From the NCBI GenBank assembly GCA_016784245.1, contig JADHVA010000015.1, forward strand, positions 1 through 12,505: a stretch of DNA of 12,505 nt. The letters run 5' to 3'. This DNA comes from Nanobdellota archaeon. Its GTDB lineage: Archaea > Nanobdellota > Nanobdellia > SCGC-AAA011-G17 > GW2011-AR17. The translations under genes were made by a program, and so were the position numbers. Numbering within the stretch: the first letter of the stretch is position 1; each line of letters begins with the position of its first letter. The notes beneath the pieces were generated by a model. That model had not been told where the DNA came from and did no database searches. It saw only the letters and a program-made list of their open reading frames with translations. Positions 1 through 6,339 of the stretch are shown piece by piece.

Positions 1-1355
1 ATTATTTTTTCAGCAGATTCGGGAATAAAAGGAAAAAGCAATTCTGCTATTTTCGAAATAGATTCTTTTAATTCAAATAAAACTTTTTTATCTTTAGTTT
101 CCCATGGTTTTTTATGTTGAACATATTCGTTACAGATATCAATAAAAGCAAAAATTTTGTTAAGTGCTTTATCAAATTCAAAGTTCTCAATTAATCTATT
201 AATTTCTTTTTCTTCTAATTTTTTTAAAAGTTTATTTTCGCATTTTTCAATTCCATTTTTTTCAATTAAACCAGAAACACGAGCAACTAAATTTCCTAGC
301 TTATCTGCTAATTCATTATTATGCCTATTAATTAAAGATTTTTCAGAAAAGTCTCCATCATCTCCAAAAGGTATTTCTCTCATTAAAACATATCTTATAC
401 TATCTGAGCTATATTTTTTAGCAAGAGCTAAAGGATCCACAACATTCCCAGTAGACTTAGACATTTTTTTCCCATCCACTGTTAAAAAACCATGAACAAT
501 AACTTTCTTAGGCAAAGGCAATCCTGCACTTAAAAGCATTCCTGGCCAAATACCTGTATGAAATCTTAACATGTCTTTTCCAACAACATGAACATCTGCT
601 GGCCAATAATTTTTATATTTTTTATCAGGATATCCAATTCCTGTTAAATAATTAGTAAGAGCATCACACCAAACATACATTACTTGATCTTCATCTTCTG
701 GAACAGGAATTCCCCAGGGAAGAGATTTTTTATTTCTAGAAAAACTTACATCTGTCAAGCCATCTTTAATTAAAGCTAAAAAATCATTTTTCCATTTTTT
801 TGGAGTTATTAATAATTCATCTTTCTCTATTAACTTTTTAATCTTATCAGAATATTTAGACAACTTAAAAAAATAATTTTCTTCATCTAAATGTTGAATT
901 TCTAAGCTAGGATGATTTGGACATTTACCTTCTTCTAATTCTTTTTCAGTAATAAACCTCTCACAACCAGAACAATAATTCCCAGTATATTTTTCCTTGT
1001 AAATATCTCCTTTTTTAACTAAAGTATTCCACAATTCTTCTACTCCTGGCCAATGCACTTTTTTATCTGTTGTTCTAATAAAATAATTATTAGAAATATT
1101 CAATACTTTTGTTAATTCCTTAAATTTATCTGAATTGTTATCTACAAATTCCTGAGTTGTCAATCCTTGTTTTTTAGCAGTCTGATAATTCTTAACTCCA
1201 TGTTCATCAGTTCCTGTTAAAAAGAAAACATCTTTTCCCTTAATTTTATTCCATCTAGCTAAAACATCTGCTTGAACTATCTCTAATGCAAAACCAATAT
1301 GAGGAGGAGCATTGGCATAGGGAATTGTTGTTGTAATGTAAAATTTTTCTTTCAT
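1..1355 (-). CDS. metG: Methionyl-tRNA synthetase, bacterial (Thermus-like) type; C-terminal end cut by window edge
   Basis: Charges tRNA-Met with methionine in the cytoplasm (class I aminoacyl-tRNA synthetase). I translated the minus strand from the ATG at 1355; 451 codons are open and the frame continues past base 1. The HIGH-type signature is APPHIGF near residues 16-22, the Rossmann block FLTGTDEHG lies near 45-53, and KMSKS is at residues 297-301. A single zinc knuckle is visible, C128-x2-C131-x13-C145-x2-H148, which is the Thermus/Gram-positive pattern and not the doubled knuckle of archaeal enzymes. The WCDA block and a KPW in the helical anticodon-binding domain are also present. The missing part is the end of the anticodon domain and any C-terminal tRNA-binding extension. 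The start fits a leaderless mRNA, with TTTTTATA beginning 29 bases upstream. The unknown gene upstream on the same strand ends 35 bases before it. Identity is very secure; bacterial origin is inferred from motifs only. Confidence 0.96.
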   Translation of the reverse strand, partial: MKEKFYITTTIPYANAPPHIGFALEIVQADVLARWNKIKGKDVFFLTGTDEHGVKNYQTAKKQGLTTQEFVDNNSDKFKELTKVLNISNNYFIRTTDKKVHWPGVEELWNTLVKKGDIYKEKYTGNYCSGCERFITEKELEEGKCPNHPSLEIQHLDEENYFFKLSKYSDKIKKLIEKDELLITPKKWKNDFLALIKDGLTDVSFSRNKKSLPWGIPVPEDEDQVMYVWCDALTNYLTGIGYPDKKYKNYWPADVHVVGKDMLRFHTGIWPGMLLSAGLPLPKKVIVHGFLTVDGKKMSKSTGNVVDPLALAKKYSSDSIRYVLMREIPFGDDGDFSEKSLINRHNNELADKLGNLVARVSGLIEKNGIEKCENKLLKKLEEKEINRLIENFEFDKALNKIFAFIDICNEYVQHKKPWETKDKKVLFELKESISKIAELLFPFIPESAEKI

Positions 1356-1376
1356 ATTTTACTTAAAAGAGGGAGA

Positions 1377-1384
1377 TATAAAAA
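1377..1384 (-). promoter_or_regulatory. TATA element for metG
   Basis: Minus-strand TTTTTATA whose first base (1384) is 29 bases before the metG ATG at 1355. The expected start of transcription is at or beside the ATG. The T-run also lies 6 bases beyond the stop codon of the preceding gene, so it may double as that gene's terminator. Confidence 0.6.
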
Positions 1385-1390
1385 CTTAAC

Positions 1391-2434
1391 TTATTCAGGA
1401 TCATAAAGATAATTAATATTTCTTCTTCCCCTGTGAAACCAATTTTGAAAATAGGAATTTAATCTTGTCTTCTCTCCGATAATCTCATCTATTTCTGTTT
1501 TATTTAAAGACCTAACTTTTTTATCTCTAGTAACAATAAGAGATTTAATTCTAAGATCATCTATAAAATTCAACATTTCAGGGGTGGGAATTGGGAAGGG
1601 ATTTATAGTAATTGTTTTATCTCTAGTTATTGATCTTAAAAAAGAAGAAGAATGATAAAATCCTGCAATGGTTGGTGCTGACCAAAAAACAGTTGGTTTA
1701 GCTCTTTTATCAAATTCAAGACCTCTATAACTTGCATCAGGATCACTAGAATTGTGAGCCATATTTATCCAACTTCCAAATCTAGAAGAAGAATTACTTT
1801 GAGTAATTGGTAATCTTGAAAGGGTAAATTCATAAGATTTATTTTCTTCTGTTCGAGACCTTACTTTTGCCCTTAAGTTAGAACCATATGCTTTTTCATC
1901 TAGTATTTCTCCAGAAAAATCTCCTGCTTTTCTCATTACTTCCATTTCTGCACCCGTTGTAGCCCTTAACCAAGTAGTAGCTCTAGCAGCCCCATCAGTA
2001 CCTATCCAATAAATTCCCAAAGGAGCTCTTTTTTTATTATAAAATTGTAAAGCTTGTTCAACTAAATTTTCAGGAAAAATTTTATGTTCTCTTGCAAATT
2101 CTTTTCCAAACCAAATTCCCCCTTTTGATTGCCCAGATAATTCTCTTAAAACAGGCCAAGAATCTATTTTCATCAAACCATCTAAAGATTTTATTCTTTT
2201 ATTTGCATAATCTTCTCTTCTTTCAAATTCTCTTGGAAATAAAATAATCTGTTGTTTACCAGAATAATCTTCAACTGTTTTAACTACCTCCACAGGATCT
2301 ACACCTGCAAAAATAATTTGCCCTTCAGATAATAATTCTTTCAAATAATTCCTAGTTACCCTATTAGGAGTTTCAATTCCATTTAAATTCAAAACTTCTG
2401 AGACTGTGGGCCTTCTAAATGTTCTTTCTCTCAT
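1391..2434 (-). CDS. Uncharacterised protein, cysteine-free, 347 residues
   Basis: I do not recognise the family and assign no function. The start is the ATG at 2434 (begins MRERTFRRPT). The frame stays open upstream to 2578, but that extension is antisense translation of tRNA-Gly and is rejected. The protein has no signal peptide, no membrane segment and no cysteine. It is rich in Arg, Lys and aromatic residues. Blocks that look like conserved cores are IYWIGTDGAARATTWLRATT (141-160), LSRLPI (205-210), PDASYRGLEFDKR (232-244) and PTVFWSAPTIAGFY (247-260). The C-terminal third (285-347) appears helical and basic. A TATA element begins 31 bases upstream. It precedes metG on the same strand with a 35-base gap, but metG has its own promoter signal, so a shared role is not implied. 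It is probably a soluble cytoplasmic protein confined to related archaea. Confidence 0.8.
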   Translation of the reverse strand: MRERTFRRPTVSEVLNLNGIETPNRVTRNYLKELLSEGQIIFAGVDPVEVVKTVEDYSGKQQIILFPREFERREDYANKRIKSLDGLMKIDSWPVLRELSGQSKGGIWFGKEFAREHKIFPENLVEQALQFYNKKRAPLGIYWIGTDGAARATTWLRATTGAEMEVMRKAGDFSGEILDEKAYGSNLRAKVRSRTEENKSYEFTLSRLPITQSNSSSRFGSWINMAHNSSDPDASYRGLEFDKRAKPTVFWSAPTIAGFYHSSSFLRSITRDKTITINPFPIPTPEMLNFIDDLRIKSLIVTRDKKVRSLNKTEIDEIIGEKTRLNSYFQNWFHRGRRNINYLYDPE

Positions 2435-2457
2435 AAAATTAAAACCATATAAAGGTA

Positions 2458-2465
2458 TATAAAAA
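2458..2465. promoter_or_regulatory. AT-rich element, probable TATA box shared by divergent genes
   Basis: Read on the minus strand as TTTTTATA, it begins 31 bases before the ATG of the unknown gene at 2434. Read on the plus strand as TATAAAAA, it lies 39 bases before the mature 5' end of tRNA-Gly at 2497, which would leave a leader of about 10 bases. A separate plus-strand box at 2464-2472 (AATTTATTA) is an alternative for the tRNA. Confidence 0.45.
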
Positions 2466-2496
2466 TTTATTAGATGTAAAATATATCTTAAATAAA

Positions 2497-2567
2497 GCAT
2501 CAGTGGTTTAATGGTAGAATATGAGCTTCCCAAGCTTGTGATCCGGGTTCGATTCCCGGCTGGTGCA
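2497..2567 (+). tRNA. tRNA-Gly (anticodon CCC)
   Basis: A full cloverleaf folds by hand over 71 bases. The acceptor stem GCATCAG/CTGGTGC has 7 pairs including one G-T. The D stem is GTTT/GAAT with loop AATGGTA. The anticodon stem is TGAGC/GCTTG with loop TTCCCAA, and the anticodon CCC is at 2529-2531. The variable loop has 4 bases. The T stem CCGGG/CCCGG is perfect, with loop TTCGATT. The discriminator base is A and CCA is not encoded. There is no intron. It reads GGG glycine codons. It lies in the gap between the divergent unknown gene and the MFS transporter. Confidence 0.97.
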
Positions 2568-2621
2568 TCATATCTCAACAGAACTTTTATTAATTAAAAT
2601 TCATAACTAGATTTAGAAAAG

Positions 2622-3998
2622 ATGGTGAAAGAAAAATTAAGTGAAATTAAGTTAAAAAAAAGTGCAAGAAAACATAGTATTAAAGAAGGTATTTTTGCAA
2701 CAATTCAAGGTTCTTTAGGAGGGAATTATATTTCCCCTTTTGCAATTGCTATTAATGCAAGTAATTCAATGGTTGCAATGTTTAGTGCTGTAGCAGGAAT
2801 ACTAGGCCCTCTAAGTCAAACATTTGGTTCAAGTTTATTAAAAAAACATTCTAGAAAAAGCATACTTTTGAAAACAGTACTTTTTGAATCTCTGATGTGG
2901 ATTCCCCTAATAACAATTGCAATTTTATTTTATAAGGGAATGATTACAAATCTTTTACCTCTTCTTATGATTACTTTTTTTGCACTCTATGTTATCTTTG
3001 GAAATATGGGTCATCCTGCCTGGTTTTCATGGATGGGAGATGTAACAGATAGAAAATCTAGGGGAAGATATTTTTCAAAAAGAAATATGATAATGACCTT
3101 TGTGTCTGTTACTCTTGCAATAACAGCTTCATTTTTCTTAGATTATTTTAAATCAAAAGATATAGTTATGATTGGATTTATTATTTTCTTTTCATTAGCC
3201 TGTTTAGCCAGACTTACTTCTTGGCAAGCTTTTAAAAGTCAATATGAACCAAAAGTGAAAATTAGAAAAAGTTCTTATTTTTCATATTGGAGTTTTTTAA
3301 AAGAATCTCCAAAAAATAATTTCGGAAAGTTTACTTTATTTAGAAGTGCTTTAGGTTTTGTAAATGGTATCTCAGGACCTTTAGTAGCAATTTACTTGTT
3401 AAGATATTTAGGATTTAGTTATTCAAAATATATGATTATAACTTTGGCAGGTTCAATATTTGCAATTCTTGTTTTAGAATTATGGGGAAAATTCGCAGAT
3501 AGATATGGTAACTACAGAACTCTTCTAATTAACTCTATCTTTATTCCTTTAGTGCCTATTTTATGGATTATATCTCCTAATCCTCTTTATTTAATTTTTG
3601 TACCTAGACTTGTAGGAGGTGTTGCTTGGGCTGGATTTAATTTAGCTACAGGGAATTTCATATATGACAATGTAGGTAAACAAAAAAGAGGTCTAGCTGT
3701 TTCATATTATAATTTAACTTGGGGAACAGGAGTTTTCTTTGGAGCAGGAATAAGTGCTATACTAATAAAATATCTTCATACTACTTGGATAGAACCTTTA
3801 TTCTTAATTTTCATCATAGGAACTCTTGCAAGAATGATAGTTGTTTTCTTTGGAATGAGAGGAATGAAAGAAGTTAAAAAAACAAAAAAGTTCAGAGGAA
3901 TGAAATCAATGGAAGATTTAATTTTAAAAGAAGCTAAACCCACACTCACAGAAGAAATTCATCAAATAATGCACATTGGAAAATATTTAAAAGCCTAA
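2622..3998 (+). CDS. Major facilitator superfamily transporter
   Basis: A 458-residue integral membrane protein with about 12 predicted helices. Rough positions are 21-45, 48-72, 82-104, 108-130, 155-177, 180-203, 240-262, 268-288, 299-318, 322-344, 358-382 and 390-412. A motif-A-like loop, GKFADRYGNYR (289-299), sits between helices 8 and 9. A related GD-x2-DR-x2-RGRYF stretch (139-151) lies between helices 4 and 5, as in MFS proteins of the drug/sugar permease type. A basic cytoplasmic tail follows the last helix. The substrate cannot be told from sequence. The start is the ATG at 2622, 54 bases after tRNA-Gly; only a weak TATA-like ATTAAAAT (2593-2600) sits upstream, so read-through from the tRNA promoter is possible. 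The next gene starts 16 bases after its stop and has a TATA-like element inside this gene's last codons. Confidence 0.9.
   Translation: MVKEKLSEIKLKKSARKHSIKEGIFATIQGSLGGNYISPFAIAINASNSMVAMFSAVAGILGPLSQTFGSSLLKKHSRKSILLKTVLFESLMWIPLITIAILFYKGMITNLLPLLMITFFALYVIFGNMGHPAWFSWMGDVTDRKSRGRYFSKRNMIMTFVSVTLAITASFFLDYFKSKDIVMIGFIIFFSLACLARLTSWQAFKSQYEPKVKIRKSSYFSYWSFLKESPKNNFGKFTLFRSALGFVNGISGPLVAIYLLRYLGFSYSKYMIITLAGSIFAILVLELWGKFADRYGNYRTLLINSIFIPLVPILWIISPNPLYLIFVPRLVGGVAWAGFNLATGNFIYDNVGKQKRGLAVSYYNLTWGTGVFFGAGISAILIKYLHTTWIEPLFLIFIIGTLARMIVVFFGMRGMKEVKKTKKFRGMKSMEDLILKEAKPTLTEEIHQIMHIGKYLKA
3986..3993 (+). promoter_or_regulatory. TATA element embedded in the 3' end of the MFS gene
   Basis: TTTAAAAG begins exactly 29 bases before the ATG at 4015, the same spacing as for L15e and mcm. 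It lies in the final codons of the transporter gene. It would give the zinc-ribbon/HSP20 gene its own leaderless transcript despite the 16-base gap. Confidence 0.5.
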
Positions 3999-4014
3999 TC
4001 ACTCTCAATTTAAT

Positions 4015-4656
4015 ATGTTTAATAAAAAATGTCCTAGTTGTAATGAAAAAATAAGTGGAAAATATAATTTCTGCCCTAATTGTAGATATTCTCTTAAAAA
4101 AAGAGAGAACCTAGGAATGTTAGGTAAAAATGATTCTGATCAAAATTCATTCCAAGATCCTCTATTTGGAAGTATGGGTGGAAATGTATTAGGTAAAATG
4201 TTGGGAAGTGCGATGAAAATGCTTGAAAAAGAAATGCAAAAAGAAATGGCTCAATCTAGTTCTCAACCAAGAACACATATCAAACTTATGATAAATGGAA
4301 AAGAAATAAATATGGGTAATAAAAATCCCCAAATTCAAAAAAAAGATGAAAAAAAAGAAATTAAAAAAACATCTTCAATTAAACTTCCAAATCAAAAATT
4401 AAATATTTCAAAGCTATCAAAAGAAGAACCTAAAACAAATATTAGAAGACTTTCAGATAAAGTTATTTATGAGGTAGAATTGCCTGGAATTAAATCAATT
4501 AAAAATATATCAATCATTAGACTTGAAAATAGTATTGAAATAAAGGCTATAGCTAAAAACAAGGCCTATGTAAAAATAATTCCTTTAAACCTCCCTATAA
4601 CAAATTATGATCTTGAAAAAGAAAAGCTTACTCTTGAATTAGAAACTAAAAACTAA
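4015..4656 (+). CDS. Zinc-ribbon protein with C-terminal HSP20-like domain
   Basis: This 213-residue soluble protein has three parts. Residues 1-25 form a zinc ribbon with C6-x2-C9-x10-C20-x2-C23. Residues 35-145 are a low-complexity linker that includes a Met-rich amphipathic stretch (55-80) and a Lys-rich section (104-140). Residues 146-212 resemble an alpha-crystallin/HSP20-type beta sandwich, with VIYEVELPGIKSIKNISI (150-167) matching the usual strand-LPG-strand signature. HSP20-like folds act as small chaperones or protein-interaction modules; the ribbon suggests binding of a partner or nucleic acid. The exact role is unknown. The IxI motif of true small heat-shock proteins is not evident at the C-terminus, so oligomeric chaperone activity should not be assumed. 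It lies 16 bases after the transporter gene with its own TATA-like element. Confidence 0.85.
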   Translation: MFNKKCPSCNEKISGKYNFCPNCRYSLKKRENLGMLGKNDSDQNSFQDPLFGSMGGNVLGKMLGSAMKMLEKEMQKEMAQSSSQPRTHIKLMINGKEINMGNKNPQIQKKDEKKEIKKTSSIKLPNQKLNISKLSKEEPKTNIRRLSDKVIYEVELPGIKSIKNISIIRLENSIEIKAIAKNKAYVKIIPLNLPITNYDLEKEKLTLELETKN

Positions 4657-4665
4657 TTCATAATC

Positions 4666-4673
4666 TTTATAAA
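4666..4673 (+). promoter_or_regulatory. TATA element for tRNA-Ile
   Basis: TTTATAAA begins 35 bases before the mature tRNA 5' end at 4701, so a start about 29 bases downstream would leave a leader of roughly 6 bases. It is one of the best TATA matches in the window. Confidence 0.65.
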
Positions 4674-4700
4674 TAAAACCTCAGTGGTTTTCTTATATAT

Positions 4701-4774
4701 GAGGCTGTAGCTCAGCCTGGTAGAGCACTGCTCTGATAAGGCAGGGGTCCACGGTTCAAATCCGTGCAGCCTCA
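4701..4774 (+). tRNA. tRNA-Ile (anticodon GAT)
   Basis: A full cloverleaf of 74 bases. The acceptor stem GAGGCTG/CAGCCTC pairs perfectly over 7 bases. The D stem is GCTC/GAGC with a 9-base loop containing GG. The anticodon stem is CTGCT/GGCAG with loop CTGATAA, and the anticodon GAT is at 4735-4737. The variable loop is GGGTC. The T stem CACGG/CCGTG has loop TTCAAAT. The discriminator base is A and CCA is not encoded; there is no intron. A T-rich stretch (4777-4781) follows and may end transcription before the L15e promoter. Confidence 0.97.
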
Positions 4775-4793
4775 TATTTTTATTCTACAAACC

Positions 4794-4801
4794 TTTAAAA
4801 A
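4794..4801 (+). promoter_or_regulatory. TATA element for ribosomal protein L15e gene
   Basis: TTTAAAAA begins 29 bases before the ATG at 4823, consistent with a leaderless mRNA. Confidence 0.6.
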
Positions 4802-4822
4802 CCATTTTTCTATAAAATAAAC

Positions 4823-5395
4823 ATGGCAAAGGGATTATATCAATATATAAGAGAAGCTTGGAAAAAACCTGAAAAAAAAGTTCTTAGAGAAAGAATGGTT
4901 GCCTGGAGAAAATCAGGTGTTTTTACAAAAGTAGATCACCCATTAAGATTAGATAGAGCTAGAGCTTTAGGATATAGAAATAAAAAAGGTTTCATAATCA
5001 TTAGAATTAGAGTTAAAAGAGGGGGTCATAAAAGACCTCGACCTAATAAAGGTAGAAGAAGTAAAAGATTACATACTAGAAAAACTCTTAGAATGAGCTA
5101 TAAATGGATTGCAGAACAAAGAGTTGCAAGAAGATATAATACTTTAGAAGTTCTTAATTCTTATATGATTGGAAAAGATGGTATAAATTATTTTTATGAA
5201 GTTATTTGTGTTGATCCCACAAGGCCTGAAATAAAATCAGATAGAAAAATTAATTGGATTGGTAAAAAAGCAAATACTCAAAGACCTATGCGTGGTTTAA
5301 CAAGTGCAGGTAAAAAATCAAGAGGATTGAGAAACAAATCTCCTGAACTTAAGATTAGACCTTCTCTAAGAGCTCAAAAAAGAAGAGGAAAATAA
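4823..5395 (+). CDS. rpl15e: 50S ribosomal protein L15e
   Basis: An archaeal/eukaryotic large-subunit protein with no bacterial counterpart. The 190-residue length is normal for the family. Diagnostic parts are the N-terminal GLYQYIREAWKKP (4-16), the block VDHPLRLDRARALGY (37-51), the central basic segment VKRGGHKRPRPNKGRRSKR (64-82) that contacts rRNA, the NTLEVLNSYMIGKDG core (106-120), and the C-terminal LTSAGKKSRGLR segment (159-170). It is highly basic, as expected. A leaderless start is supported by the TATA spacing. A 72-residue membrane protein gene starts 2 bases after its stop and is probably cotranscribed. Confidence 0.97.
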   Translation: MAKGLYQYIREAWKKPEKKVLRERMVAWRKSGVFTKVDHPLRLDRARALGYRNKKGFIIIRIRVKRGGHKRPRPNKGRRSKRLHTRKTLRMSYKWIAEQRVARRYNTLEVLNSYMIGKDGINYFYEVICVDPTRPEIKSDRKINWIGKKANTQRPMRGLTSAGKKSRGLRNKSPELKIRPSLRAQKRRGK

Positions 5396-5397
5396 TT

Positions 5398-5616
5398 ATG
5401 GCAAAAAAAACAACAAAAAAATTGGTGAAAAAAGACATGACCTGTAATCCAAATGATTGCAAGGGTGGATGTACTTATGGATTAGGAGCTTTAGGGGCTG
5501 CTATCTATTATATCTCTGCTGCAACAGGATTTTGGGTAGGAGTTTTAGGGGTTTTAAAAGCTCTTGTCTGGCCAGTATTTTTAGTACTTGAAGTTTTGAA
5601 ATTTATCGGAGCTTAA
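5398..5616 (+). CDS. Small conserved-looking membrane protein of unknown function
   Basis: This 72-residue protein has a basic N-terminus (residues 1-12), a cysteine cluster C16-x4-C21-x3-C25 in a Gly/Asn-rich segment, and two closely spaced hydrophobic stretches (about 28-44 and 47-71) with a Lys-Ala-Leu-Val-Trp-Pro block between. I recall short proteins with a similar YGLG...YYI...FW-x-GVLG...KALVWP pattern in DPANN and candidate-phyla genomes, but this is memory and not a search. No TATA element is visible 29 bases upstream. Instead GAGG (5385-5388) lies 9 bases before the ATG, so translation from the L15e transcript by Shine-Dalgarno pairing is likely. The function is unknown. The cysteines could bind metal or form disulfides depending on topology. 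Confidence 0.82.
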   Translation: MAKKTTKKLVKKDMTCNPNDCKGGCTYGLGALGAAIYYISAATGFWVGVLGVLKALVWPVFLVLEVLKFIGA

Positions 5617-5618
5617 AA

Positions 5619-5626
5619 CTTAAATA
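5619..5626 (+). promoter_or_regulatory. TATA-like element for rubrerythrin gene
   Basis: CTTAAATA begins 29 bases before the ATG at 5648 and 3 bases after the preceding stop codon. It is a weaker match than the L15e or mcm boxes, but the spacing is identical. Confidence 0.5.
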
Positions 5627-5647
5627 CTATTAATTACTAAAAGTAAA

Positions 5648-6229
5648 ATGAAAGAAACATTGAAAAATTTGACAAAGGCCTTTATAGGTGAAAGTCAAGC
5701 TAGAAACAGATATACTTTTTATTCAAAAATTGCAAAGAAAGAAGGCTATGAAAAAATTGCTGAAATATTTCTTTTAACAGCTAATCAAGAAAAAGAACAT
5801 GCTAAAAGAATTTTTGAACATATTCAAGAATTAAAAAAAGAATTAGGTGGAGAAGAAGAAATACTTATTGAAGCTACAGCACCTCTTGTATATGGAACTA
5901 CTGAAGAAAATTTAGAAGCTGCAGCAAATGGTGAAAAATATGAATATTCTGAAATGTATCCTGAATTTGCAGAAACTGCAGAAAAAGAAGGACTAAAAAA
6001 AATTGCAGAAAGATTAAGATCAATTGCAGTTGCAGAACAAAATCATGAAGATAGATATCTTAAGTTATTACAACTTATAAAAAATAAAACCTATTTCAAA
6101 AGACAAGAAGAAAGAATTTGGGTATGTAGAGAATGTGGATATGTTCATATTGGAAAAGAACCTCCAAAAGAATGTCCTTCATGTAATCATTCACATTCTT
6201 ATTTTGAAATAAAACAAGAAGATTACTAA
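5648..6229 (+). CDS. rbr: Rubrerythrin (di-iron peroxidase with rubredoxin domain)
   Basis: Reduces hydrogen peroxide to water using electrons passed from a C-terminal rubredoxin domain; typical of anaerobes and microaerophiles. It is cytoplasmic. The 193-residue length matches classical rubrerythrins. Di-iron ligands by alignment from memory with the Desulfovibrio protein are E15, E48, H51, E96, E99, E130 and H133, all present. The rubredoxin iron site is C160-x2-C163 and C176-x2-C179. Both domains therefore look intact. The gene has its own TATA-like element and probably a leaderless mRNA. No electron-donor gene (rubredoxin, NADH:rubredoxin reductase) lies beside it, so the reductant must be encoded elsewhere. 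A peroxide-defence gene suggests an anaerobic host exposed to occasional oxygen. Confidence 0.95.
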   Translation: MKETLKNLTKAFIGESQARNRYTFYSKIAKKEGYEKIAEIFLLTANQEKEHAKRIFEHIQELKKELGGEEEILIEATAPLVYGTTEENLEAAANGEKYEYSEMYPEFAETAEKEGLKKIAERLRSIAVAEQNHEDRYLKLLQLIKNKTYFKRQEERIWVCRECGYVHIGKEPPKECPSCNHSHSYFEIKQEDY

Positions 6230-6265
6230 TCCTTAATTTTAAAAACTTGTTCCTTCTGATTCTAA

Positions 6266-6273
6266 TATAAAAA
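6266..6273 (+). promoter_or_regulatory. Candidate TATA element for DNA ligase
   Basis: TATAAAAA predicts a start near 6295 by the 29-base rule seen elsewhere. That would give the ligase mRNA a leader of about 41 bases and exclude the upstream short frame at 6274. A second box, TTTAAAAA at 6238-6245, predicts a start near 6267 and would include that frame. The sequence does not decide between them. Confidence 0.4.
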
Positions 6274-6339
6274 ATGGTGGAGAAAATTATATTTCTTAGG
6301 GAAGTTGATTGTGAAGAAACCGTAGGTGTCTTACAATGA
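6274..6339 (+). CDS. Possible 21-codon upstream frame overlapping the DNA ligase start
   Basis: An ATG at 6274 opens 21 codons (begins MVEKIIFLREVD) and ends in a TGA that overlaps the ligase ATG as ATGA at 6336-6339. This overlap is typical of translationally coupled genes. The ligase Shine-Dalgarno sequence lies inside the frame. No homologue is recognised and the frame is short enough to occur by chance. It would be transcribed only if the upstream TATA box at 6238 is used. It could be a regulatory leader peptide or nothing. Confidence 0.3.
   Translation: MVEKIIFLREVDCEETVGVLQ
6324..6328 (+). promoter_or_regulatory. Shine-Dalgarno sequence for DNA ligase
   Basis: AGGTG, complementary to the archaeal 16S rRNA 3' end (CACCT), lies 7 bases before the ligase ATG at 6336. 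It supports this start and marks the ligase as one of the few leadered genes in the window. Confidence 0.6.

Noticed and set aside
157..495. Plus-strand open frame of 112 codons
   Set aside because: It is antisense to the metG catalytic region carrying KMSKS; its Ser/Phe-rich sequence is the usual shadow of an AT-rich gene.
2435..2578. N-terminal extension of the unknown minus-strand protein up to an ATG at 2578 (contains PAGNRTRITSLGSS)
   Set aside because: These codons are the antisense of tRNA-Gly, a well-known artefact of translating tRNA genes. The ATG at 2434 has a TATA element at suitable spacing.
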